Positions 1 to 8,383 of a DNA stretch of 64,000 bases are shown in pieces. The translations under genes were made by a program, and so were the position numbers. Positions within the stretch are counted from its first letter, which is position 1; each line of letters begins with the position of its first letter. Location: positions 26,027 through 90,026 of the forward strand of contig CAMFJH010000007.1 of assembly GCA_945956915.1 (NCBI GenBank), written 5' to 3'. The notes under the pieces are model-generated. The model searched no databases. It had not been told where the DNA came from and saw only the letters and a program-made list of their open reading frames with translations. The DNA is from an uncultured Francisellaceae bacterium (lineage in GTDB: Bacteria > Pseudomonadota > Gammaproteobacteria > UBA6186 > Azoamicaceae).

Positions 1-78
1 CTTTTAACGGAACAACAAGAGCTAGAGATGCTGTTTCTGTATCAGCAGGTGCGTTTGTTAAATTCTAATAGAATTTGA
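1..78 (+). CDS. 3' end of an unidentified gene (partial)
   Basis: The first frame is open from the window edge to TGA at 76-78 and encodes about 25 residues ending in LLNSNRI. The C-terminus is rich in Leu, Glu and Gln and looks helical. A strong Rho-independent terminator follows 20 bp later, which supports a real gene end. The product cannot be recognised from this fragment. Confidence 0.5.
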   Translation, partial: LLTEQQELEMLFLYQQVRLLNSNRI

Positions 79-98
79 TAATCTTCTCCTAGTCATTG

Positions 99-129
99 AA
101 CCCGATCTGCCTGCAGATCGGGTTTTTTT
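99..129 (+). terminator. Rho-independent terminator
   Basis: An 11-bp perfect stem AACCCGATCTG/CAGATCGGGTT with a 4-nt loop is followed by a run of T. It ends transcription of the partial upstream gene and insulates the barrel operon that starts at 181. Confidence 0.9.
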
Positions 130-180
130 ATGAAATATTTGACAAATAGGCAATGATCTCTTATAGGTTTTTAATGGAAT

Positions 181-1011
181 ATGGCTAATAAGAGGGAATG
201 GACTGTGAAAGTTATTAAACTTACCCTAAGTTTACTCATTGGGGCTGCATTTGCAAATTTGGCACAAGCAGAGGTCTTAGATAATGTTGATTTTTATTTA
301 GGCACTGAGTATGAATGGACAAATTTAAGGGTAAAACAAAATGGTCGTCACATCTTAGGAAAATCTTATCCAGGTGCTAATTTTTTTCTGGGAGTAAGGT
401 GGCTTAACCTTGCTTTAGAAGGTGGATACAACCTTAGTATGGAAAGACGCAAAAGCCATAAGTTTGATAGTATCAGTTTTGGACGTTTAAGCGAGCTCGT
501 AGGCAATACGAATGCCATAAGCTTTTTAGCTCAAGGTGGATCTTTATTTCAATCTCTGAAATTGTCGACGCATAGCCAACTGGATGGTTGGCATTTAGAT
601 TTAAATGGCTATATTCCCTTATGTGATTGTTGGGAAATGTTAGGCTCTTGTGGTTATGGCTGGATGAAATTACACATGGGCCAAAAAATTACTTTGAGTG
701 GCAATGGTCCAGTGACTTTGCCGGCCGGCACAGGTTCTATTCAACTACCCGGATTTTTGACACGATCAAACGGTGATATATATGCAAAATTTTCAACAAA
801 AAGTAACTACCATGGTGTATTTCGTGTAGGAGGAGGGTTTCAATATGTACTCTCAGATTGTATTGGTTTTAGAGGTTTAGTACGCTGGAAAAATTTAAAG
901 CGCTTAAAAGCTGTGGTTTCTCAAGGAGGAGATGTTAATCTAACAAGTTACACTACAAAATTAAAAGATGCATTGTGTGTTAATATAGGGGCTTATTTAT
1001 TTTTCTATTGA
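181..1011 (+). CDS. Outer-membrane beta-barrel protein, paralogue 1
   Basis: First of four tandem paralogues. A Sec signal peptide (hydrophobic core near residues 14-26, cleavage after LAQA) is followed by a glycine- and aromatic-rich domain and a C-terminal aromatic residue (FFY), the usual Bam-targeting signature. Motifs shared with the other copies include TEYEW, GWHLDLNGYIPL and GLVRWKN. The size fits a small 8-stranded OmpA/OmpW/Opa-like barrel. The ATG at 181 has no clear ribosome site, whereas the GTG at 205 lies about 9 nt after AAGAGGGA and would give MKVIKLTLS, a more typical signal peptide, so 205 may be the true start. The specific function is unknown; adhesion, permeability or antigenic roles are possible. 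Confidence 0.8.
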   Translation: MANKREWTVKVIKLTLSLLIGAAFANLAQAEVLDNVDFYLGTEYEWTNLRVKQNGRHILGKSYPGANFFLGVRWLNLALEGGYNLSMERRKSHKFDSISFGRLSELVGNTNAISFLAQGGSLFQSLKLSTHSQLDGWHLDLNGYIPLCDCWEMLGSCGYGWMKLHMGQKITLSGNGPVTLPAGTGSIQLPGFLTRSNGDIYAKFSTKSNYHGVFRVGGGFQYVLSDCIGFRGLVRWKNLKRLKAVVSQGGDVNLTSYTTKLKDALCVNIGAYLFFY

Positions 1012-1099
1012 TTGAAGTTGACGTGCATGCCTATATCCCTTAGATTGTAATAAAGGGAAAAGAGATGACAAAAGGGAATCTAAGAATGGAATCAAATGA

Positions 1100-1825
1100 A
1101 TGAAGAAATATCTTAAAAATTTAGTGATTCTAATGGCAAGTGTTGCATCAACCGCAACGCATGCCAGTGTTACCACAGTCTATACCGAGAGTGTTGTTCC
1201 TTTTGTAGGTGCAGACTTTGAATATTCCATCATTAAACCCAATGATGATTGGCGTAATTTATCTTCTAGAGAATTTCCAGGCGGTAATGGTTTTGTAGGG
1301 GTGCGCTTATCAGAATACATTGGTTTTGAACTGGGATATGAATTTACTGGAAAAAAAGAAAAGACACATCAATTTATAGCAGGCGAAACTTTTTTTAATT
1401 TTACCAGCCCACTATTGGTAGGTACGACCGTGCATTCTAAAATGAGTTTTAATGGATGGCATTTGGATTTATTGGGTTTTGTGCCTTTAGATCACTGTAT
1501 TGATTTACTCTTAAGTGTTGGTTACAGTGCAACCAGAGCCAAATTGCAATTTGATGTAGGCGCTTTGGGTAATCCTATCGTGATAAATGCTTTTCCTTCA
1601 TTGAGTTCAAGAGGCAGAACCTTCTTAAGATTAGGGGCAGGTATACAATGGATGATTACCGATATGACAGGTGTACGTGCTTTACTCCGATGGAAAAATA
1701 CAAATCGCCTTAACTTAAGAAGCACACCAGCTATTGATTTTTTAGTGGCAAATTATGGTGTATCAAGGACTATGTATAAAGATGCATTAACAGCTGCTGT
1801 AGGCGTATTTTTTAGGTTTTACTAA
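1100..1825 (+). CDS. Outer-membrane beta-barrel protein, paralogue 2
   Basis: A 241-aa paralogue of the preceding gene. The signal peptide MKKYLKNLVILMASVASTA ends at ATHA. The mature part carries the family motifs ADFEYS, GWHLDLLGFVPL and ALLRWKN and ends in FFRFY, as expected for a small outer-membrane barrel. It sits 88 bp after copy 1 and 32 bp before copy 3, so it is probably in the same operon. No ligand or enzymatic residues are visible. Confidence 0.8.
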   Translation: MKKYLKNLVILMASVASTATHASVTTVYTESVVPFVGADFEYSIIKPNDDWRNLSSREFPGGNGFVGVRLSEYIGFELGYEFTGKKEKTHQFIAGETFFNFTSPLLVGTTVHSKMSFNGWHLDLLGFVPLDHCIDLLLSVGYSATRAKLQFDVGALGNPIVINAFPSLSSRGRTFLRLGAGIQWMITDMTGVRALLRWKNTNRLNLRSTPAIDFLVANYGVSRTMYKDALTAAVGVFFRFY

Positions 1826-1857
1826 AGGGACTAGTACTCGTAAGGATAACAAAGCAT

Positions 1858-2481
1858 ATGAAAAAGTGTTGGCTAAAGTTCTGCCTCCTAAGCTGCTTAT
1901 CTATAGCTAAGCCAGTTTATGCTGAACTACTGGAAAATGATTTATTTCCTTATACGGGTATCGATTTAGAATGGGCTTTTATGAGAGGGCATCATGAGTG
2001 GGGTAAATTAGTGCCTAAGTCTTATGCCGGTTCTAATGTTTATGCAGGTGTGCGTTTATTTGATGTGGCTATTGAATTTGGTTATGATTTTACTTTTAAA
2101 CAACATCATCGTTCTGAATTTCTTAAAACAAGGGTTAGAACGGACAGTTGGCATGCAGATTTAAATGGCTTTTTACCTATTTGTTTGGGCATAGAAGCCT
2201 TAGGTTCTATAGGATTAGGGCGGGCTAAAACCACTATCAGCGCACACGTACCTACGGCATCGCAAAATACACATCAGATTTCGCCTTTCAATGGTCAGAG
2301 GAAAGGCATTTTAAGAGCAGGTATTGGTATACAATACATGTTTGAAAATTGTATTGGCATGAGAGCACTCATACGCTGGAAAAATACAGAGAAATATCGA
2401 TTGCGCCAAGCTCAAGGTTTTAGCAAAAGACCCTGTAAAGATACGGCAGCTTTGAGCTTAGGTATTTTTACGTATTTTTAA
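1858..2481 (+). CDS. Outer-membrane beta-barrel protein, paralogue 3
   Basis: A 207-aa member, the shortest of the tandem set. The signal peptide MKKCWLKFCLLSCLSIAKP ends near VYA. Family motifs IDLEW, SWHADLNGFLPI and ALIRWKN are present, and the C-terminus is FTYF. A ribosome site AAGGA lies 11 nt before ATG. Compared with copies 1, 2 and 4 it lacks part of the region before SWHADL, so an extracellular loop is shorter. Loop-length variation among copies is consistent with surface-exposed diversification. Confidence 0.8.
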   Translation: MKKCWLKFCLLSCLSIAKPVYAELLENDLFPYTGIDLEWAFMRGHHEWGKLVPKSYAGSNVYAGVRLFDVAIEFGYDFTFKQHHRSEFLKTRVRTDSWHADLNGFLPICLGIEALGSIGLGRAKTTISAHVPTASQNTHQISPFNGQRKGILRAGIGIQYMFENCIGMRALIRWKNTEKYRLRQAQGFSKRPCKDTAALSLGIFTYF

Positions 2482-2511
2482 TTTTTCAACAGAGCAAACA
2501 AGGACATAAAC

Positions 2512-3369
2512 ATGGAAAAAAAGGCAAACAAACAAATGGCACAGTTTTTAAAAACCTTAGTCATTAGCAGTGTTATGCTGGCTAGCAACTTAGCAATAGC
2601 AGAGGCCCCTTGTGAGCCTTTTCGTTGTAAAACCAATCCATGTGACGTAGAACCCGAATGTCCGATGCGTTATACTTTTCACGAGCCCTGCTGTGAATGT
2701 TTATGGACAGATTGGACAGCTTTTGCAGGTGTTGATTATGAATGGAATTTTATTAGTAAAACAGGTCCTTGGAAGCATCTATTGCCAAGTTCACAATCGG
2801 GTGTAAATATGTTTGTAGGCGGTCGTGTACTTCAGTATTTTGGTGCAGAATTGGGTTATGATGCCTTGATTAAACGTTCAGAAACACGTACCTACCAGGC
2901 AGGAAGTAGAATTTTTGATACCATTATCACTCCAGCAACAGCAGGAGCGATACGCCACAGAGCCGGTGTTTTTGGCTGGCATATTGATCTAAAAGGTTAT
3001 TTTCCTTTAAATGAGTATTGTGTTTTGCCTAGTTGTTTAGGGGGATGTTTAGATTTGGTGGGCACTATCGGTTATGGGCAGGCAAAACCAAAAGTTCATT
3101 TTTTGAGTGATGCGCCTTTATTTATCAACCGACCGCAAGTGACTTTACATGGCAGAAGACAATCGGTATGGCGTTTGGGTGCAGGTGCTGAATTAATGTT
3201 TAATAATCTAGTCGGTATAAGAGGCATGCTGCGTTGGAAAAATTTTTCGAATTTCCGTGTAAAAAATCACCCAGATGTTCGTAGATTTATTTCCTTACCG
3301 CTTGGGAATAACCATAAACCCTTTAAGCATACAATTTCATTTTCTTTAGGTTTATTTGTCACAAATTAA
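2512..3369 (+). CDS. Outer-membrane beta-barrel protein, paralogue 4, Cys-rich N-terminus
   Basis: A 285-aa paralogue starting 30 bp after copy 3 with a good AAGGA site. A signal peptide (cleavage near AIAEA) is followed by a Cys-rich stretch of about 40 residues (seven Cys between CEPFRC and CCECLW) not present in the other copies, then the barrel with VDYEW, GWHIDLKGYFPL and GMLRWKN. The extra cysteines could form disulfides or metal sites in the periplasm. Last gene of the operon; a terminator follows. Confidence 0.8.
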   Translation: MEKKANKQMAQFLKTLVISSVMLASNLAIAEAPCEPFRCKTNPCDVEPECPMRYTFHEPCCECLWTDWTAFAGVDYEWNFISKTGPWKHLLPSSQSGVNMFVGGRVLQYFGAELGYDALIKRSETRTYQAGSRIFDTIITPATAGAIRHRAGVFGWHIDLKGYFPLNEYCVLPSCLGGCLDLVGTIGYGQAKPKVHFLSDAPLFINRPQVTLHGRRQSVWRLGAGAELMFNNLVGIRGMLRWKNFSNFRVKNHPDVRRFISLPLGNNHKPFKHTISFSLGLFVTN

Positions 3370-3383
3370 AAATTTACATCATT

Positions 3384-3420
3384 AAGCCAGCTATTGATAT
3401 AATCATCTTAGCTGGTTTTT
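3384..3420 (+). terminator. Terminator of the barrel operon
   Basis: AAGCCAGCT and AGCTGGTTT form an 8-9 bp stem (one G-U pair) around a 17-nt loop, followed by T residues, 15 bp after the stop of the fourth barrel gene. Confidence 0.65.
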
Positions 3421-3559
3421 AATGTCTTTTTGTTTTTAAGTGTTTTGTACGTCTATTATTACTACTGCGTTGGCGAGCGAGCTTTTTGGACGCATTAAAT
3501 ATTACAGTGTAAAAGATTTATTTCTTAACCTATTATCTTAAATTTTAGCTACACTGTCA

Positions 3560-3588
3560 AAGTAATTAGGGCACAGCCTTAGTTACTT
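3560..3588. terminator. Hairpin, possible terminator of the leftward HicA-like gene
   Basis: AAGTAATTAGGGC (3560-3572) and GCCTTAGTTACTT (3576-3588) form a 13-bp stem with one mismatch and one wobble pair around a 3-nt loop. It lies 20 bp past the stop of the leftward HicA-like gene. The U-tract is poor, so the terminator role is only likely. The rest of 3421-3608 shows no gene. Confidence 0.45.
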
Positions 3589-3608
3589 AATTGAATTTTA
3601 CCTGAAAA

Positions 3609-4062
3609 TTATTTTAAATGGGCAGAAATGTTTTCAGAATTTGTTTCTAGAAAATGAATCATCTCTTGGGTGATGCCTGCACGCTCGAAAGCTTTTCTAA
3701 AAATATCGATATACCAGCGCGAAACAGTCGCTTCATGGTGACCCGTTTGATGTGATTCATGAACCCCTCTTTGGCTAATCATGGAATTATCAGCTAATGT
3801 ATAAATATTAAAGTCTGGTAAACAAATGGTTCTTCTTGAAGATCCCGTTTCTTTGTCTACAGAGCCGCCACATTTTCTAATTAACCTCTTAAGTTCTGCC
3901 CATTTAATTTGATAGTGGGGTAATAGTATTTATTTTATCGAAAAGACTTTTAGTTGAGTTTTCATGCGTAGGATTACTTAAGACAATGGGTTCTATTGGT
4001 GGAGTTATGCATTCTTCTTCTAGCCTATTTAGATCTTTTCGAAGTTCGAATAAATTATACAT
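3609..4062 (-). pseudogene. HicA/YcfA-like protein gene with a frameshift
   Basis: An ATG at 4062 opens a frame (MYNLFELRKDLN...) that stops at 3904 after 52 residues. The next frame continues at once with HYQIKWAELKRLIRKCGG and runs to TAA at 3609. The second half has the layout of HicA-type dsRBD-fold toxins: a KWxEL helix, a GSxR strand and a final RKAFERAGI helix. Joining the frames needs one extra base in the C run at 3917-3920 and gives a continuous protein of about 151 aa. Either the gene is decayed or the run was miscalled. No HicB partner is visible. The HicA assignment is tentative. Confidence 0.55.
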
Positions 4063-4188
4063 GGTATTTTCCTATAAATTTATAATTAATTTATTTAACA
4101 TAATTACTAATGTTTTGAACGATTTTATCATATTAAAGTTTAAATAAGAACTGAATTTATAATCAGTCTTTAATTTCTTGTGTATATG

Positions 4189-5520
4189 CTAGTTTTGAAT
4201 AGACTCTTCAGAATTATTATCAAAGATGGGCTTTTCTTTCGCAGATTTTGCCCGGGCTAGAAGTTCTACATCGATATAATGATCTGTTGTGGCTCCTGAG
4301 CCATGCCCGGCGTCATCTCTTACATGTTCTCTAGGACGCCGTTTTACATCGTCTGAAATGCCAGTGTGTCTTAACCAGTGTACAGTCGCTGAACGCAGCA
4401 TATCTGCTTCTTCAAATAAATTAGATTTTTTAAGTGTTTCTACTGATAAATCAAAACAAGCTTGAACAATATTACGAATAGCACGCGTGCTGCCCATGGG
4501 TTCTTTTCCATTGAATTTAGGTAGAAGAGGGGAGTGATCATCTGCGGTGGGCAGAATGGTTAAGCCTAAATGTACTCGCCAACGCTTTAATGCGCTGAGC
4601 ATAGCATCGCTTAAGGCTATTTGACGTTCTTTATTACCCTTACCAACCGTTCTAAACCACCAATTATTATGTGAATCTCTAAAAAAATCGCACATTTTCG
4701 GTGACCAACGTTTACTCGCACTCAGCTCTGAAATACGTAAATACAAGCTGTATAATATATTCATAATAAATAAAGTGCGCTCGTGCCGTTTAGGGTTATC
4801 AATAGCCATGGTTTCAGCGGTTTTGATTACTGCCTGCCACTGCGTATCCGACAACCGACGAATATGACGGGAGGCTTGGATTTTTCTGATAAATTTAGAT
4901 TTTTGACGGATTTGCAACAAAGGGTTCAGCTCTGTGACTTCTTCTTGTATGGAAAAATTATAAAAACTACTGAGGACTGCAAATAGGATTTTTATGCCTT
5001 GCTGAGAAAGCGAAAAATCAATTTTTTCTGCTTGCTGACCATCTTGGTGCGCTTTTTTAGATATTTTAGCAATAAAAGGACGCCAGGTAGGATTTGGAAT
5101 GCGATTAAGATTTTTATCTTGAAAACGAGACACAATTTTGGTACCAATCCAGGATTTATAAGGCGCTTGGCAGAATTCTATAAAATCTTCAATATCAGCA
5201 CGTTTTAAGTGCAAAATAGATTTTTTTTGAATAAGCCAGCTCCATTGTAATAAACGTTCTAATTCACGTCTATATCCATTAAAAGTATCTTGGCTGCCAC
5301 GATAACTGTAAATAAAGTTTAGAACCGCTTGAAAATCTGTTATTGCGAAATTTAATTTTTGAATGCCTAAATGTGTGATCCAATCAGAAATAATTTGATG
5401 TGTATTGCCTTGCTGGCATTGTTTATACAAATTATAAACATGATCCATAGAATCAAACAATGGTACAGGATATGGAAATTCCGTAGGTTTTTCAGATTTT
5501 AGGGACTTTTGAGTGCTCAT
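4189..5520 (-). CDS. Tyrosine recombinase / phage-type integrase
   Basis: A 443-aa protein with an N-terminal SAM-like DNA-binding region (about residues 60-200) and a C-terminal catalytic domain. The catalytic set is visible: R262 in LYLRISEL, K294 in GKGNKER, H381 and R384 in HWLRH, H406 in AGHGS and Y415 in DHYID. Such enzymes cut and rejoin DNA for integration, excision or dimer resolution. It sits between an Rpn-type nuclease and a HicA-like gene, all leftward, which suggests an accessory element. No att repeat or tRNA is recognisable nearby, and it is not clearly XerC or XerD. Confidence 0.9.
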   Translation of the reverse strand: MSTQKSLKSEKPTEFPYPVPLFDSMDHVYNLYKQCQQGNTHQIISDWITHLGIQKLNFAITDFQAVLNFIYSYRGSQDTFNGYRRELERLLQWSWLIQKKSILHLKRADIEDFIEFCQAPYKSWIGTKIVSRFQDKNLNRIPNPTWRPFIAKISKKAHQDGQQAEKIDFSLSQQGIKILFAVLSSFYNFSIQEEVTELNPLLQIRQKSKFIRKIQASRHIRRLSDTQWQAVIKTAETMAIDNPKRHERTLFIMNILYSLYLRISELSASKRWSPKMCDFFRDSHNNWWFRTVGKGNKERQIALSDAMLSALKRWRVHLGLTILPTADDHSPLLPKFNGKEPMGSTRAIRNIVQACFDLSVETLKKSNLFEEADMLRSATVHWLRHTGISDDVKRRPREHVRDDAGHGSGATTDHYIDVELLARAKSAKEKPIFDNNSEESIQN

Positions 5521-5534
5521 TATGTGTTTGTCCT

Positions 5535-5564
5535 ATATTCCTGTAATCACAATTACAGGAATAT
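5535..5564. repeat. Perfect 13-bp inverted repeat between nuclease and recombinase genes
   Basis: ATATTCCTGTAAT and ATTACAGGAATAT are separated by 4 nt inside the 60-bp gap upstream of the recombinase start. There is no good U-tract on the leftward strand, so it is more likely an operator or recombination-related site than a terminator. Confidence 0.55.
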
Positions 5565-5580
5565 TTAAAGATCAATTTAT

Positions 5581-6696
5581 TCATTCGAAAAGCTCTTCCA
5601 AGGATTTTGCTTTTAAAACTCTAAGGATTAATTGGTCTAATTCTTCAGGATTAATGGCCATTATTTTTTCTAAATAGTGCAAAGGTAATGGTCCAAATTG
5701 AGATTCTAATTGTAAAATCAAAAATTCAACTTTGCCTTCAACTTTGCCTTCAACTTTGCCTTCGATCCTTCCTTCGGCTTTACCCTCGGCTCGCTCTGTC
5801 GCGAACTCTATTACATATTTCTCTTTTTCAATAGTATCAGTTTTGTATTCAAGTATTTCTTTAGGATTCCATTTGGGGAAATATAAGCGATGTAATGCTT
5901 GTTCAATGACAACAGGCATAATAATGCCGTGCTCTTTAAGCTTGAATATAGCTTTTTGAGTATATTGAGGCGCATATTTTAAAACACTTAGCCACCAATC
6001 TGTTAAGGTGAAATTCTTTCTGGGTGGGAATGTATTTTTTTTAGCACGAGGCAATTCAATTTGAATCATTTGCATGTGTTTAATTTCTTGACCACTCAGT
6101 TTATCTGTCATAATGTAATGCTTTATAAACTGATTATTGTGCATGGGATTATCTTTTATACGTGTAATTAATGAATCTGGAATTTTGTTTTCTATGCCTC
6201 GTGCTCTATTACTATCATATCTTAGAACTTGTATGGCTATAGTTGGATTCAAATTTCTATACCACATAGGGTCGTTAAAAGATTCTTCAGATATCTGTTG
6301 TGAATAAGTTGCGGCTGTGTAATACAAAGCGCGTTCATCAAAATGGATGTGTCTATGAGCTTGCATTTCAATGACGTAATGAGCACCCGATTGAGAAATC
6401 ACATGCATGTCCATAAAAGTTTGCTTAATACGATCTTGAGGTAATCGAGGGATGGCCACTGAATCTGTTCTGATTTTTGTAACAGGATCATGAGCAAAAT
6501 CAGGTACAAATGTATTTAGAAAAGATTTTATGATTTCTTTATTTTCTTCAATTTCAGGTGACAATAAATGCTTAAAAGCTGTATCTGTTGTTGGATCAGC
6601 ATACTCACCGCCTTGCCCAAATGATTTGAGACTGCGAATAAGTTCTTGAGTTTCTTCACTGAAATCAGTTTTATCATTAACCGGCGTATCAATCAT
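5581..6696 (-). CDS. Rpn family recombination-promoting nuclease / putative transposase
   Basis: The protein has the N-terminal DPTTDTAFKHLL motif and the conserved VIEMQAHRH strand with following YYTAATYS that mark the PD-(D/E)XK Rpn (YhgA-like) family. Family members are DNA endonucleases linked to RecA-independent recombination and phage defence. Near the C-terminus a GKxEG tetrapeptide is repeated about five times (12-bp DNA repeats at about 5733-5790), typical of length-variable tails in this family. ATG at 6696 is chosen; an in-frame TTG at 6726 would add 10 residues. Confidence 0.85.
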   Translation of the reverse strand: MIDTPVNDKTDFSEETQELIRSLKSFGQGGEYADPTTDTAFKHLLSPEIEENKEIIKSFLNTFVPDFAHDPVTKIRTDSVAIPRLPQDRIKQTFMDMHVISQSGAHYVIEMQAHRHIHFDERALYYTAATYSQQISEESFNDPMWYRNLNPTIAIQVLRYDSNRARGIENKIPDSLITRIKDNPMHNNQFIKHYIMTDKLSGQEIKHMQMIQIELPRAKKNTFPPRKNFTLTDWWLSVLKYAPQYTQKAIFKLKEHGIIMPVVIEQALHRLYFPKWNPKEILEYKTDTIEKEKYVIEFATERAEGKAEGRIEGKVEGKVEGKVEFLILQLESQFGPLPLHYLEKIMAINPEELDQLILRVLKAKSLEELFE

Positions 6697-6808
6697 TTTT
6701 CGGCCTATAGTTTTGGTAGGTTGCAAAATTATATTAAGCTAAGTATACCATCTTTAAAAGTAAAAAGGAAGAAGTTGGTAAGCTTTCAAAATTTTAAAAA
6801 GGCTTATT

Positions 6809-7138
6809 TTAGTTATCATCGATATGAAATCGATGGAAAAAATGATGAACTACGGGTGCAAAAACGATAGCTATCACAACTAGAAAAACAACTCCACTGA
6901 ATATCGCATAGAAACCTGCAAATAGTTTCCCAGCAGAGGTTGCCAGTGTCGCTACAGGTCCCATACCTGATAATATCATCGAGGCATTTACAAAAGCATC
7001 AACCCATTCCATATTTTCAAAGTGGCGATATCCGAGCATCCCAATGAATAGAGAAATGATAATAATTAAAAATCCAAAAAATATATTTCTTGATAATCTT
7101 CTAAGAAAAAGATGCCTGCTCAAAGCTTTTTTTTGCAT
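6809..7138 (-). CDS. Small two-helix membrane protein with possible pore-loop layout
   Basis: A 109-aa protein with a basic N-terminus, a first TM helix (about 20-40), a re-entrant-looking segment DAFVNASMILSGMGPV, a second TM helix (about 75-95) and a His-rich tail (HHFFHRFHIDD). The TM-pore-TM order resembles the ion_trans_2 fold, but the K-channel TVGYG filter is replaced by SGMGP, so channel function is speculative. It follows ycaR by 14 bp with an AGGA site and is probably the last gene of the msbA-lpxK operon. Confidence 0.7.
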   Translation of the reverse strand: MQKKALSRHLFLRRLSRNIFFGFLIIIISLFIGMLGYRHFENMEWVDAFVNASMILSGMGPVATLATSAGKLFAGFYAIFSGVVFLVVIAIVFAPVVHHFFHRFHIDDN

Positions 7139-7152
7139 ATTCCTATATTCCT

Positions 7153-7341
7153 TTATGCGAGATTGTCGAGTTCTTCAGCAGAAAGTGATCGTGCTTCTTT
7201 ATCTAACATAATAGGAATATTGTTTCGGATCGGATAAGCTAATCGATCAAATTTGCAAATTAATGCTTCAGGTGTTTTTTCATAAATTAAGCCCCCCTTA
7301 CATATAGGGCACACTAAAATATCCAATAAGGTTTTATCCAT
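7153..7341 (-). CDS. ycaR: Trm112/YcaR family protein
   Basis: A 62-aa protein beginning [16 protein letters not shown]. The CPxCxG motif and the PIRxxIPIML strand define the YcaR/UPF0434 Trm112-like zinc-ribbon family. Its start overlaps the lpxK stop by 8 bp, the same gene order as in many gammaproteobacteria. The family is thought to act as small partner or chaperone-like proteins; the exact role is not established. Only two Cys are visible, so zinc binding may be lost or shared. Confidence 0.9.
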   Translation of the reverse strand: MDKTLLDILVCPICKGGLIYEKTPEALICKFDRLAYPIRNNIPIMLDKEARSLSAEELDNLA

Positions 7342-8383
7342 GACGCTCCCCTTTTTCCATTGTTAGCTGGTTTTCTTTAAATTTTACAGTTCTATTAAGC
7401 ATTTTTTCTTGCAATAAGACCAGGAATCTTGCATCAAATAATGGATTCACCGAGGCTTTTACACGTAGAATCCGGTGTTTATTTGTCATAAAGCTCCGAC
7501 ATTTAACTGCATCTTTCTCAGTCATTATAACAGGAAAATTATCGTTAAAACGAATATCTTTAGGTTTAAAATCATAATGATCAGGAAAAACATGTGGTAT
7601 AACTTGAATCTCATAAGCACTTAAGCTTTCAAAAAAACGCTTAGGATTTCCAAGCCCTGCTATAGCATGTATGGTTTGACCTTTAAGGCTTTTTAAATAG
7701 TCTTCAGAAGTATCATTTTCAGGCACTAAAGACATATCATATTGGTTTTCTTGAAAAGCAATACCATTGCTAATAATTAAATCGACAAAGTTTAAGCGTG
7801 TAATAGGCTCTCTTAGAGGCCCAAGAGGTAAACAATAGCCATTACCAAATTGCCTTTGTCCATCGATAACTGCAATTTCTAGATCTCTTCCTAAAGCATA
7901 ATGTTGTAAGCCGTCATCGGAAAGAATGATATCGATTGGATTATGATCTTGTTCTCTAGTGTTCAATAATGTTTGAACAGCTTGTGGTCGGTTTTCAGAC
8001 ACCACAATAGGGCATCCTAAACGTTGAGCCAACAAAAGTGGCTCATCCCCTACTTTTGAGGCTAAGCTTGTTGGAAACACCCAACGTGCTCCTCTGATTT
8101 TTTTATTCGGGATATAACCTTTGCTTACAATACCAGGATTATACCCTTGAGATTTTAAAAGATGATAAAGATGAATAATCAGAGGCGTTTTTCCGGTGCC
8201 GCCAATGCTTATATTGCCTACTATAACAACGGGGATAGGGAAATAGTGCGTTTTAAAACCAAAAAGACTATGCTTGTATAAGGATTTTCTAAAATAAATA
8301 ATGAATCGAAATAACCAGGTGATAGGTATCAATGGAAATAAATAAAAAGGCAACTTTTTTTGATACCAGATAGAGCTAATCAC
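7334..8383 (-). CDS. lpxK: Tetraacyldisaccharide 4'-kinase
   Basis: LpxK phosphorylates the 4' position of tetraacyl-disaccharide 1-phosphate to make lipid IVA, at the inner membrane. The 349-aa protein has an N-terminal membrane-associated helix (residues 8-30), the P-loop [12 protein letters not shown] at 56-67, and the downstream DDGLQHYAL motif of the family. The start overlaps the msbA stop by 4 bp (ATGA), so translation is probably coupled. Confidence 0.95.
   Translation of the reverse strand: MISSIWYQKKLPFYLFPLIPITWLFRFIIYFRKSLYKHSLFGFKTHYFPIPVVIVGNISIGGTGKTPLIIHLYHLLKSQGYNPGIVSKGYIPNKKIRGARWVFPTSLASKVGDEPLLLAQRLGCPIVVSENRPQAVQTLLNTREQDHNPIDIILSDDGLQHYALGRDLEIAVIDGQRQFGNGYCLPLGPLREPITRLNFVDLIISNGIAFQENQYDMSLVPENDTSEDYLKSLKGQTIHAIAGLGNPKRFFESLSAYEIQVIPHVFPDHYDFKPKDIRFNDNFPVIMTEKDAVKCRSFMTNKHRILRVKASVNPLFDARFLVLLQEKMLNRTVKFKENQLTMEKGERHG

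Noticed and set aside
5733..5790. Short tandem repeats considered as a CRISPR array
   Set aside because: Units are 12 bp, contiguous, without spacers, and encode GKxEG in frame within the Rpn gene.
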